NCBI GenBank assembly: GCA_026990885.1
Contig: JALXCO010000300.1
Coordinates: 1-9,558, forward strand
Source of the DNA: Desulfurococcales archaeon
GTDB lineage: Archaea > Thermoproteota > Thermoprotei_A > Sulfolobales > AG1
Length of the DNA: 9,558 bases
Direction of reading: 5' to 3'
Position numbers and translations under genes: made by a program. This document shows positions 1 through 5,315 of this stretch, in pieces. Every line of letters starts with the position of its first letter. The stretch's first letter is position 1. Below the pieces are notes generated by a model that made no database searches, was not told the origin of the DNA, and saw nothing but the letters and a program-made list of their open reading frames with translations.

Positions 1-10
1 ATACGCCGAA

Positions 11-1009
11 ATGGATCTCGATGAGCTCAAGAGAGCGCTCGATAGCGTTATTGAGGAGATAAATTCATCGCTACCAAGATATATAGAGCCGATCAGGGCT
101 TTACCGGATGAGCTAACTATAGAGAACTATGGCCTCTATATCTTGTATATAGAGAGGATATTCGATCTAATCAATATAAGGGATAATCTAATAGCCCTAA
201 GAAGCAACATAGATGAAGCAACCCTGCTACAGATATCAAACCAGGTTTCTAGGGCGGAGGCTAGAATGGGCTCGCTGGATTTCTGGATGGAGCTTATAGA
301 TCTATCCCTACGCAACATACCAGCTGTAGACGCCAGCATCAACAGGGATAATATAGAGAGGATTACTTCCTTTCTAGGAATTAGGAGCAGCGAGATCGAG
401 CAGCAGGCTAAGAGACTGTTTAGCGAGATATACGGTGAGGGCTTCAATATATCTATCCTTGAACCCGGTATAATGGATCTCCTAAAGCTATACACAGTCT
501 ACCAGAATCTAGAAAGCTATTCACTAGCACTAAAGTTCTCTACCATAGACACCATATATAGGTATTCACTGGTGACAAACTCGACAGAACCCTTCGAGAA
601 GTTTATACATGAGCTGGAATACATGAAGGTGAACTATATACTCGACTCGATGAATATAGGCAGAAGCCTATTGGGGCAAATATATATTTTCGCAGCCTTA
701 AGCCTAGATCTATTAAGCAAATCCCGCTACCTTCTAGGAAGCGATAGCATCTTCGTGTCCTCGATAGTATCTACATCTGCAACCGCTTCAGCCCTAGCCC
801 TAACCCTATTCACAATTATAGAGAACATCGACACTCCAGGAGGGCTAGATGTGAGCTTGGAGGACCGTGGGATCAGGCTGAGAGAAACAATAGATATCTT
901 TGCGGATATCTACAGCAGTATACTTAATACGGTCCTCACCATATCCCTCGGCATCAATATAGTTGCGCTAGCTCTTATCGCTAGGGCTAGAACCAGCTAT
1001 AAAATCTAG
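11..1009 (+). CDS. Unrecognised protein with hydrophobic C-terminal half; 5' end uncertain
   Basis: I do not recognise this 332-aa protein. Residues 1-215 are charged and mostly helical-looking, with many Leu/Ile/Glu/Arg and no Cys. Hydrophobic stretches follow at about 219-233, 247-270 and 302-323, and the C-terminus is short and basic. That pattern suggests an N-terminal soluble helical domain anchored by two or three membrane helices. No catalytic or nucleotide-binding motif is visible. The frame stays open to the left edge of the window, so the ATG at 11 may be internal and the true start may lie outside; no clear ribosome binding site can be judged in the ten bases before it. The last 42 bases overlap the end of the convergent uracil-DNA glycosylase gene. 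That it is a real gene is fairly sure from length and composition; the function is unknown. Confidence 0.7.
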   Translation: MDLDELKRALDSVIEEINSSLPRYIEPIRALPDELTIENYGLYILYIERIFDLINIRDNLIALRSNIDEATLLQISNQVSRAEARMGSLDFWMELIDLSLRNIPAVDASINRDNIERITSFLGIRSSEIEQQAKRLFSEIYGEGFNISILEPGIMDLLKLYTVYQNLESYSLALKFSTIDTIYRYSLVTNSTEPFEKFIHELEYMKVNYILDSMNIGRSLLGQIYIFAALSLDLLSKSRYLLGSDSIFVSSIVSTSATASALALTLFTIIENIDTPGGLDVSLEDRGIRLRETIDIFADIYSSILNTVLTISLGINIVALALIARARTSYKI

Positions 1010-1657
1010 CAGGGTCTTTCTCCCCTCAGAATGATCTTTGCCGCTGTCTTTTCTTTTAGATAGCTCAATAGCCTTCCCAATATCGCTCTCTATATATTTA
1101 AGGATCTGCGGCTTCCTAAGGGCTGCTGCAGGATGGTATGTTGGCACTACAGTTAATTCTAGATCCATTATCCTACCCTTCAAAACCCTTCCCCTAATTC
1201 TAGATATACCCGGCCACTGGAGATTGAATCTGTCTGCAAACCACCTCCCGGCATGGTTTCCCAGGGCTATCACAATCTTTGGCTTTATGAGGAGTAGCTG
1301 GGAGAGCAGATAGATCGAGCATGTCTCGGTCTCATCATCCATGGGCTCCCTATTATTGGGGGGCCTACACTTAACCACATTGGTTATATACACGTCTCCA
1401 CGATCAACGCCAAACCCCCTAAGTATTTTAGTTAAAAGATTTCCGGCAGCACCAACAAATGGTCTACCCATCTCATCCTCAGTCCTACCTGGCGCCTCCC
1501 CCACAATCATTATCTTCGAATTGACGTTGCCTTCTCCAGGCACAGCATTCTTCCTGGTGGCATGTAGCCTGCATCTTCTGCAGGAAACTATATCCCGGAT
1601 CATACTGTTCCAGTCGCTATACAGATCGCGCCAGCCACCGGTATTCCGGCTATGCAT
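968..1657 (-). CDS. Type-4 uracil-DNA glycosylase (Fe-S)
   Basis: This 229-aa protein removes uracil, mostly from deaminated cytosine, to start base-excision repair. That matters most in hot-growing cells. The family-4 signature is clear: the motif GEAPGRTEDEMGRPFVG at residues 53-69 (uracil and water-activating loop) and HPAAAL at 175-180 (DNA-minor-groove loop). Four cysteines, C26, C29, C97 and C113, have the placing expected for the [4Fe-4S] cluster of this family. The length fits, with a basic Ser/Lys-rich tail after about residue 200. The ATG at 1657 is preceded by AGAGGT at the proper spacing, which supports this start. Its 3' end overlaps the unrecognised + strand gene by 42 bases, and it diverges from the small gene at 1711. 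The family assignment is firm. Confidence 0.95.
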   Translation of the reverse strand: MHSRNTGGWRDLYSDWNSMIRDIVSCRRCRLHATRKNAVPGEGNVNSKIMIVGEAPGRTEDEMGRPFVGAAGNLLTKILRGFGVDRGDVYITNVVKCRPPNNREPMDDETETCSIYLLSQLLLIKPKIVIALGNHAGRWFADRFNLQWPGISRIRGRVLKGRIMDLELTVVPTYHPAAALRKPQILKYIESDIGKAIELSKRKDSGKDHSEGRKTLLDFIAGSSPSDKS

Positions 1658-1670
1658 AGCTGACCTCTAG

Positions 1671-1683
1671 AATAAATTATTTA
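1671..1683 (+). promoter_or_regulatory. Probable TATA box for the gene at 1711
   Basis: AATAAATTATTTA lies 28-40 bases before the GTG at 1711. This is the spacing expected for a leaderless archaeal transcript. The A/T symmetry means it could also serve the divergent glycosylase gene, although that gene starts very close (1657) and has a ribosome binding site. The assignment rests on spacing and composition only. Confidence 0.4.
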
Positions 1684-1710
1684 GGAAGCGATAAATAAAA
1701 TATATCCCAG

Positions 1711-1917
1711 GTGCCTTCCTTGGGGGCTAAAAAAGGGAAATATGTATACGTTAAGAGAAGCGATGGGCTATACGCCAAGATTCGGATCTTCAAGAAAAGA
1801 GACCCGAACAATCCTGAAGCATACATAGTAACGGGAACAGTAGTGAAGAAGCCACCACGAAAAGCTAAGCTGATAGCTATAGAAGATCTGCCGGAAAGCA
1901 TAAGAAACACCATATAG
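1711..1917 (+). CDS. Small conserved crenarchaeal basic protein (DUF5622-like)
   Basis: This is a 68-aa lysine-rich protein with a GTG start. It opens with a short basic segment (AKKGKYVYVKRSDGLY), continues with alternating hydrophobic/charged residues typical of a small beta-rich fold (KIRIFKK, AYIVTGTVVKKPPRKAK), and ends in a short acidic helix (IEDLPESIRNTI). It resembles, from memory, a family of small proteins conserved in Thermoprotei and labelled DUF5622; the molecular role is not known to me. The basic charge could fit a nucleic-acid or ribosome partner, but that is a guess. It stands alone between the divergent glycosylase gene and tRNA-Lys, and an A/T-rich box about 30 bases upstream suggests leaderless transcription. 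Confidence 0.8.
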   Translation: MPSLGAKKGKYVYVKRSDGLYAKIRIFKKRDPNNPEAYIVTGTVVKKPPRKAKLIAIEDLPESIRNTI

Positions 1918-1940
1918 ATCAGCTGTGCGTCTCAAAACAC

Positions 1941-1947
1941 TTTTAAT
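1941..1947 (+). promoter_or_regulatory. Probable TATA box of tRNA-Lys
   Basis: TTTTAAT is centred about 35 bases before the first base of the mature tRNA, so transcription would start a few bases upstream of it. It is the best match to a crenarchaeal TATA box in the spacer after the small gene that ends at 1917. A second A/T run (CTATATAT, about 1965-1972) is too close to the tRNA to be the TATA element. Confidence 0.5.
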
Positions 1948-1978
1948 CTTAGATAGAAAACAACTATATATGGATGGT

Positions 1979-2093
1979 GGGCCCGTAGCTCAGCCCGGAA
2001 GAGCGGCGGGCTTTTAACCCGTAGACCATTGGGCAAGGATCAACGGGCTCCAATGGGCGGAAGTCCCGGGTTCAAATCCCGGCGGGCCCGCCA
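1979..2093 (+). tRNA. tRNA-Lys (anticodon TTT) with variable-loop intron and encoded CCA
   Basis: The gene folds into a full cloverleaf. The acceptor stem GGGCCCG (1979-1985) pairs with CGGGCCC (2083-2089), followed by discriminator G2090 and an encoded CCA (2091-2093). The D stem is GCTC/GAGC. The anticodon stem GCGGG/CCCGT encloses the loop CTTTTAA, with anticodon TTT at 2013-2015, so it reads lysine codons. The T stem is CCGGG/CCCGG with loop TTCAAAT (2071-2077). The only way to restore a normal five-base variable loop (AG+GTC) is to remove 38 bases, 2025-2062, between positions 45 and 46. Spliced exons are 1979-2024 and 2063-2090. The tRNA marks the left border of a gene-poor accessory region. 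Confidence 0.95.
2025..2062 (+). other. Non-canonical tRNA intron (position 45/46) with bulge-helix-bulge splice site
   Basis: The splice-site structure can be drawn directly. A four-pair central helix, CCGT (2019-2022) with GCGG (2057-2060), is flanked by two three-base bulges, AGA (2023-2025) and AAG (2061-2063). Cleavage after the second base of each bulge gives the exon ends. The intron then continues into a perfect seven-pair stem, CCATTGG (2026-2032) with CCAATGG (2050-2056), closed by a 17-base loop. This is the substrate form of archaeal splicing endonuclease. Placement outside the anticodon loop usually requires the heterotetrameric crenarchaeal enzyme (established knowledge). The intron is too short to encode a homing endonuclease. 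Confidence 0.9.
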
Positions 2094-2106
2094 CAGTTCC
2101 TTGACT

Positions 2107-2493
2107 TTATATTAGCTTTTTCTCCCATTCCCTGAACGTTATTTCAAAGGCTTCAAAGAAGCCTTGTCTCCCGAGAACTGCTAGCTCTATAGGTGTATAT
2201 GGTATAAACACTATTGGGATTCTTAACCTAAATTCTCTTACCACGACCTCTACTTTTGGGACGTGTTTTCCTTTTATGTACCCTCCTACTCCAGTCAGGT
2301 ATAGTGTTTCACTCTTACTTAAGTCAAGCCCTATAGCGTCTGCAACGTCTTCTGGGAAGAGGCTTATGATAGCGCCACTATCCACGAGAGCATACAGGGT
2401 TAGCTCTTCCTTAGCTCGTAGAGTCACGGGTATTAGTGAATATAGTCTGTCTCGCCTTCCAACAATAATCGAATACCAGTTGCTCTGCCACAC
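2107..2493 (-). CDS. Retropepsin-like (clan AA) aspartic protease
   Basis: This 128-aa protein is probably a small dimeric aspartic peptidase of the retropepsin-like fold. The active-site motif is ALVDSGA at residues 35-41, with D38 as the presumed catalytic aspartate, Ser in place of the commoner Thr, and the typical hydrophobic-helix sequel (SLFPEDVADAIGLDL). A Gly-rich flap-like turn (LTGVGGYIKG, 66-75) follows, and near the end is the second hydrophobic-Gly element (AVLGRQGFFEAFEITF, 105-120) characteristic of this clan. There is no signal peptide or membrane segment, so it should act in the cytoplasm. The GTG start at 2493 has AGGAT a few bases upstream. It lies 11 bases after the stop of the DUF5678-like gene and is probably co-transcribed with it. 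The substrate is unknown. Confidence 0.8.
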   Translation of the reverse strand: MWQSNWYSIIVGRRDRLYSLIPVTLRAKEELTLYALVDSGAIISLFPEDVADAIGLDLSKSETLYLTGVGGYIKGKHVPKVEVVVREFRLRIPIVFIPYTPIELAVLGRQGFFEAFEITFREWEKKLI

Positions 2494-2504
2494 CTATATC
2501 CTGT

Positions 2505-2729
2505 TCAGCTTGTCTTAGCTACCAGCAACTCGTCTGGTGGAACCTTTATTACAGCATACTCGCTTCTCTTATACCCCTTATCCTCCATTATCGATAATAG
2601 CTTCTGAAGATCATCAGCCCAAGCCACGACTTTACCATCGATAATGGCAGCCCAATAGCCGGGTGGAACCCGATCTAGCTCGCCTGGTTTAACTAGCTTC
2701 ACACTTTTACTAGTAGTTGAGGTAGACAA
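2505..2729 (-). CDS. DUF5678-like small protein, partner of the protease
   Basis: This is a 74-aa protein. After a Ser/Thr/Lys-rich N-terminus, residues 24-69 carry the pattern GYWAAIIDGKVVAWADDLQK, then a helix, then YAVIKVPPDELL. This matches the short archaeal/bacterial domain I know as DUF5678 (a strand pair, a helix and a final strand ending in a xVPxxE/D-like motif). The function is unknown. The upstream-small-gene plus downstream-enzyme order is the one used by toxin-antitoxin operons, and the gene sits among VapBC modules, so it could restrain or present substrate to the protease; this is inference. The listed start is TTG at 2729. A TATA-like TTAAGTAT at 2744-2751 is rather close, so a GTG at 2702 (65 aa) is a real alternative. 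Confidence 0.75.
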   Translation of the reverse strand: MSTSTTSKSVKLVKPGELDRVPPGYWAAIIDGKVVAWADDLQKLLSIMEDKGYKRSEYAVIKVPPDELLVAKTS

Positions 2730-3092
2730 GACTCTAATACCCGATACTTAATTGTGTGCTTAATACCTAATATCTCTTAGATTCCTACAGCATTATAATT
2801 TGTGTTCACTATCTCACGAGAACATTATCGTCTCGCGACTATCTAGCAGCAACGGATTCCTTTCAGTTAAAAATTAAGCAAGGCAAGTCCTACTAGTGAC
2901 GAATACCCCCAAGAGTTTGCTAGGAGAAATACCTGAGTCCCTAAAACACTATTATAGGCGTGTCTAACATATAAGCTCATACTACCATATAACCTCTTAT
3001 AAATACCATGGCCCCGTAATAGTGCTTTGTAAAAATTCATCAACACTTAAGTTTCCCACAATATAGTAGTAGGTTAAAAACCAGCTCTAACA
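2730..3092. other. Gene-free AT-rich stretch
   Basis: All frames are heavily interrupted and I see no credible coding remnant. The part nearest the DUF5678-like gene holds its presumed promoter (TTAAGTAT, 2744-2751, minus strand). TTATAAATA at about 2998-3006 and TTAAAAA at about 3074-3080 are TATA-like on the plus strand and could drive transcription towards element A, but nothing proves it. The stretch looks like decayed intergenic DNA of the island. Confidence 0.5.
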
Positions 3093-3205
3093 TTAGGTAA
3101 TAGGTAATATGAAAACATTAACCTATCTGTTTCCAGAGCATTATCGCCCCCAGGACAAAAATATCTAAGTGTCAACCCTCAGAGCAGAACTCAGGTTCGA
3201 ATCCC
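3093..3205 (+). repeat. Diverged repeat element A (possible structured RNA)
   Basis: Two blocks recur in the same order in element B at 4294-4375. Block 1 (3093-3126) shares TAGGTAATA, then TATGAAAACAT, then AACCTAT with B. Block 2 (about 3166-3205) shares TAAG..TCAACC, CAGAGC and GGTTC. Block 1 can fold as a hairpin, ATAGGTAAT (3100-3108) against ATTAACCTAT (3117-3126) with one bulged A. Block 2 begins with a hairpin GACA (3154-3157)/TGTC (3170-3173). In B the equivalent stem is GATG/CATC, so two pairs differ yet both still pair. The element ends in a T-arm-like sequence. It lies about 50 bases beyond the end of the broken VapC gene, on the opposite strand sense. Confidence 0.55.
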
Positions 3206-3219
3206 TAGCAGATCTGCCA
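3194..3219 (+). other. tRNA 3'-end look-alike (decayed T arm and CCA)
   Basis: GGTTCGAATCCC (3194-3205) is a near-standard T-loop sequence, and a CCA follows after a tRNA-like distance. Compared with tRNA-Lys, the T-loop part matches at 11 of 12 bases. After one inserted T, AGCAGATCTG differs from GGCGGGCCCG at five positions, all G-to-A or C-to-T, and CCACA is identical. No 5' half that could pair with it is present, and two T-stem positions do not pair, so it is not a working tRNA. It may be an old duplicated 3' tRNA end at an integration site, or part of element A. Confidence 0.4.
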
Positions 3220-3255
3220 CACATAGAACCTATTTGGCTTATTGTTTTCCAACTA

Positions 3256-3701
3256 TTATTTGCAGCTTAGTAGTTTAATGAGTTCCTCTAGTTCCCTTTT
3301 ATTGGGAATATAGAAAGCTTTGACTCCTGCTTTTCTTGCATTTTGGGCCTGTACCTTATCGCTTGTGGCTAGCGGAACACCTAGGATTTCTGCTAGACTT
3401 ATGTAGTATGCATCTGCACCTCTTGATCCTGTGGCTAGTGCTATTTTAATTGATTTCTCAAAATATAGGTCATCTCCAATAATGATGATTTCCTCATTAA
3501 GCCTCTTAACAATATCCCTAGCTAGATTAGGAGACAGAAACCTCACAAGGACACCTGCAACCTCAATTAGGAAGAGACGGGGTGTATAAACATCGATACC
3601 GCTAGACGAGACACATCTAAATATTCTCTCGGCCGCTTCTATGCGATGAGAATCTCTACCAGCAAAGAGATCACCGCCACCGATGCGTCTATGATCAGCT
3701 T
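3256..3701 (-). pseudogene. VapC-type PIN toxin, frameshifted
   Basis: A complete PIN-domain RNase can be assembled from two frames. The first, read on from the antitoxin frame, gives KLIIDASVAVISLLVE with the first catalytic Asp. The second, after a one-base loss near 3650-3658, continues as DSHRIEAAERIF, then LFLIEVAG (catalytic Glu) and GADAYYISLAE plus ATSD (later catalytic acids), and runs to the stop at 3256. Without the correction, translation ends at the TAG at 3639-3641 and the toxin is only an N-terminal stub. The downstream frame (GTG at 3546) lacks the first Asp and should be inactive. An ordinary toxin start codon is also missing: the best in-frame candidate is CTG at 3698. Given one lesion and an otherwise clean sequence, inactivation looks recent; a sequencing error remains possible. 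Confidence 0.75.
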
Positions 3702-3905
3702 TCTCTCCGCAAACCTATTCCTCTCCCTAGAGAGTAGTTCACCTGGCCCCTCCTCCAGTTTACTTAAGCTCTTACGTATTCTTCGTGCGAACACCACAAG
3801 ATCCTCTTTCAGAACCACTACAGCCTCTTCACCCTCCTCTAGATCCAGAGGCTCCAGAGGCTTAAGAACCCCCTTCTCATACCTAACCCGTATAGCTTTA
3901 GACAA
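3639..3905 (-). CDS. AF2212-type (DUF104) antitoxin reading into the toxin start
   Basis: Residues 1-67 form a VapB antitoxin of the AF2212-like family. The N-terminus IRVRYEKGVLKPLEPLDLEE followed by GEEAVVVL is the typical short beta domain, and a charged helix (FARRIRKSLSKLEE to RNRFAER) would wrap the toxin. Normally the gene ends here, but no stop occurs. The frame runs on as KLIIDASVAVISLLV, which is the first strand and catalytic Asp of the PIN toxin, until TAG at 3639. The product is therefore an antitoxin with a short toxin tail. It belongs to the same family as the antitoxin at 4929-5132. The start is TTG at 3905, without a ribosome binding site. A TATA-like ATTATATAAAG sits about 10-20 bases upstream, too close for certainty, so the start could lie a few codons later. 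Confidence 0.7.
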   Translation of the reverse strand: MSKAIRVRYEKGVLKPLEPLDLEEGEEAVVVLKEDLVVFARRIRKSLSKLEEGPGELLSRERNRFAERKLIIDASVAVISLLVEILIA

Positions 3906-4100
3906 TTCTATACTTTATATAATATGTGTACCAGGGACATTAGCCTTTTCTAACCAAGTATTCGTCCGGCAACCAATAATAATCAATTGATAATCAATAA
4001 TATAGATGAAGCCTCTAAATAAAATAGATCCTCCAATTAGCTACCTTTATCAAATAGACCCACTATGTACAGCTTCTTTTCTTGCCAAGGAAACCCATGG

Positions 4101-4223
4101 CTAGGAACCCAACCATGCATTAGGAAAAATAGATAGACTAGCTACCAGCATAGAACTAAACATAGAGAAAAACATAGCTAGCGCGTATACTTGCAAACAC
4201 AATTTCAGCTTTAAACGCCACAT
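4101..4223 (-). CDS. Possible 40-aa hydrophobic small protein
   Basis: An ATG at 4223 opens 40 codons ending in TAG at 4101. The product begins with three lysines/arginine in MWRLKLKL, then a hydrophobic, Met/Phe/Ser-rich stretch (about residues 8-32, including VYALAMFFSMFSSMLVASL), and ends PNAWLGS. It would suit a single membrane helix or an uncleaved signal sequence. In its favour, a minus-strand TATAAATA (4259-4266) lies about 39 bases before the ATG, predicting a leader of about 14 bases with a GGGGGG run (4238-4243). Against it, the ORF is short, another ATG (4231) precedes it out of frame, and no homolog is recognised. It might be a toxin-like peptide or chance. Confidence 0.3.
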   Translation of the reverse strand: MWRLKLKLCLQVYALAMFFSMFSSMLVASLSIFPNAWLGS

Positions 4224-4255
4224 AGCCGCATAGCTAACCCCCCATACATTGAAAG

Positions 4256-4279
4256 CGATATTTATACTGTATAATATCG
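4256..4279. promoter_or_regulatory. Near-perfect palindrome containing divergent TATA boxes
   Basis: CGATATTTATAC is followed, after one base, by GTATAATATCG. This is an inverted repeat with a single missing A in the right arm. It contains TATA-like boxes on both strands: TATAAATA reading left towards the 40-aa ORF, and TTTATACT reading right with a predicted start near 4290, just before repeat element B. It could be a two-way promoter, possibly with a dimeric regulator bound over it, or a chance A/T-rich palindrome. Confidence 0.4.
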
Positions 4280-4293
4280 GACCGACCCATATA

Positions 4294-4375
4294 CTAGGTA
4301 ATAGCTATGAAAACATCAACCTATAGGCAAAGATGTTTTAAGCATCAACCTCCAGAGCCAAAGGTTCTTCAGCCC
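4294..4375 (+). repeat. Diverged repeat element B (possible structured RNA)
   Basis: This is the second, shorter copy of the element at 3093-3205. Block 1 (4294-4324) holds TAGGTAATA, TATGAAAACAT and AACCTAT in the same order, and TAGGT (4295-4299) can pair with ACCTA (4319-4323). Block 2 has the hairpin GATG (4332-4335)/CATC (4343-4346) around a seven-base loop, then AACCTCCAGAGCC and GGTTC. About 23 bases present in A between the blocks are absent here. The palindromic promoter-like site 15-38 bases upstream suggests it may be transcribed rightward, antisense to the neighbouring VapBC operon. A 32-codon frame (ATG at 4307) is not conserved in A, so a coding role is unlikely. Confidence 0.5.
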
Positions 4376-4513
4376 AAATTTTCCTGCGGACCCCAACTAT
4401 AAGTCCTCTATATCTCCCAAGGAAAGAAGCGGTAATACTCGATTTGTGTTGAGAGCATCTAGCCTAGTTGTAAATCTCCACTCCTGATAATCCCGTTCAA
4501 CGATCTTTAAGGC

Positions 4514-4948
4514 TTAAGGAATCACCTTTAGCCATGGCACTCGTTTAAAGTCCTTGTCAAAGGTGATTATTGTATCTATATTGTAGTGTTTACATGTAGC
4601 AGCTATAATAGCGTCGTTGGGTAGCAACCCATAACGCTCTGTAACACCTAGCGCTATCTCCTTAATCTCCTCGTTAACCTCCAGCTCTGTGAAGTATCTC
4701 TGGAGAAAGGCTATCTGCTTATTAAGCAACCTAATTGTTTCCTTGACTCTCCCTGGTCTATCCTTTAGCTCGTAGGCCCTCATACCCGTCAAGAGCTTAA
4801 GGAGAACAAACAATACCTCTGAGAACACAACACTATTAATATAACCCACCGCCTCACCACTAATCACAGGCTCAAGGGCTCTCTTAGCTTCAGGATCCCC
4901 AGTATAGTATCTGACTATGACACTGGAGTCAATAAAGAGCAAACTCAT
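4514..4948 (-). CDS. vapC: VapC-type PIN-domain toxin (ribonuclease)
   Basis: This is an intact 144-aa PIN-domain RNase, the toxin of a type II module that cuts RNA, often tRNA or rRNA in this family, when freed from its antitoxin. The catalytic acids are in place: D7 in LLFIDSSVIV, E44 in VVFSEVLF, D112 in LPNDAIIAAT and D131 in ITFDKDF. The length is typical. The ATG at 4948 has a strong AGGAGG six bases upstream, and the gene overlaps the antitoxin end by 20 bases, so the two are translationally coupled. Residues 55-90 are longer and more charged than in the shortest VapC proteins. In contrast to its neighbour at 3256-3701, it shows no lesion. The RNA target cannot be read from the sequence. 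Confidence 0.9.
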   Translation of the reverse strand: MSLLFIDSSVIVRYYTGDPEAKRALEPVISGEAVGYINSVVFSEVLFVLLKLLTGMRAYELKDRPGRVKETIRLLNKQIAFLQRYFTELEVNEEIKEIALGVTERYGLLPNDAIIAATCKHYNIDTIITFDKDFKRVPWLKVIP

Positions 4949-5132
4949 CCTCTGCCTCCTTTAAAGCCTTCTCAACCCTCTCCCTATCCACCTTTATGGA
5001 GCCGAAAACCTCCTCAGCAATATCCCTATCCAGCACTTTAACCACAACCACCTCTCCATCCCTTAACCCCTCTATCCTATCGAGAGGCTTGAAAACGCCA
5101 TTCTCATACCTAACCCGCACTATCTTAGCCAA
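4929..5132 (-). CDS. vapB: AF2212-type (DUF104) VapB antitoxin
   Basis: This is the antitoxin of the intact module. It has the AF2212-like N-terminal beta domain (MAKIVRVRYENGVFKPLD, then LRDGEVVVVKV) and a charged C-terminal helix (VDRERVEKALKEAEDEF) expected to block the PIN active site and to bind operator DNA with the toxin. I choose TTG at 5132 (67 aa) over the ATG at 5147: GGAGGT at 5140-5145 lies seven bases before the TTG and would be inside the longer form, the predicted transcription start falls near 5146, and family members begin at this MAKIVRVRY-like sequence. The stop overlaps the toxin start. The N-terminus is close to that of the antitoxin at 3639-3905, so the two loci are probably related by duplication. 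Confidence 0.88.
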   Translation of the reverse strand: MAKIVRVRYENGVFKPLDRIEGLRDGEVVVVKVLDRDIAEEVFGSIKVDRERVEKALKEAEDEFALY

Positions 5133-5167
5133 CTTGTCTACCTCCATATCTAATTATCCTCATCAGC

Positions 5168-5175
5168 TACTTAAA
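5168..5175 (-). promoter_or_regulatory. Probable TATA box of the intact vapBC operon
   Basis: TTTAAGTA on the minus strand predicts transcription start about 25 bases downstream, near 5146. That leaves a leader of about 14 bases containing GGAGGT before the TTG at 5132, in agreement with the start chosen for vapB. Confidence 0.45.
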
Positions 5176-5243
5176 TGGCCTTAACCAGTAATGCCTAAAC
5201 CAAGCTTTAATACTGGAGCCAATATCTGCGCCATATCCCTGCT

Positions 5244-5315
5244 TTAGCCTTTCGATAGATACCTTGGCTGTGCCAGAATGCTCTTAGCCACGACACTTGC
5301 ATCAAGGACAACACT
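5244..5315 (-). pseudogene. VapC toxin remnant (N-terminal fragment)
   Basis: The frame gives VVLDASVVAKSILAQPRYLSKG and then stops. VLDASVVAKSIL is the first strand and first catalytic Asp of a PIN toxin. Everything after about residue 20 is missing, and the next 100 bases hold the promoter of the intact vapBC operon instead. No ordinary start codon is in frame. A GTG overlapping the antitoxin stop is one base out of frame, as if a base had been lost. With the antitoxin fragment just upstream it marks a third, largely deleted VapBC locus. Confidence 0.65.

Larger units (their letters stand above)
3906..4513. other. Gene-poor stretch between two VapBC loci
   Basis: No standard-length gene is supported in these 608 bases. 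They contain a possible 40-aa hydrophobic ORF (4101-4223, minus), a palindromic A/T-rich promoter-like site (4256-4279), and repeat element B (4294-4375). Between 4376 and 4513 I see only frames with many stops, and none that continues the toxin gene ending at 4514. Composition is A/T-rich like 2730-3255. Confidence 0.5.

Noticed and set aside
136..495. Minus-strand 119-aa ORF opposite the first gene
   Set aside because: Antisense to the longer plus-strand gene, rich in Ser/Ile/Leu from reversed codons, with no family features.
3093..3219. Element A as a complete tRNA gene
   Set aside because: Only the T-loop and CCA look right; no 5' acceptor half, D arm or anticodon arm can be paired with it, and two T-stem positions mismatch.
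4307..4402. 32-codon plus-strand frame inside element B (ATG AAA ACA...)
   Set aside because: The matching frame in element A stops after 19 codons with unrelated residues, so the shared part is more likely RNA or DNA structure than coding.
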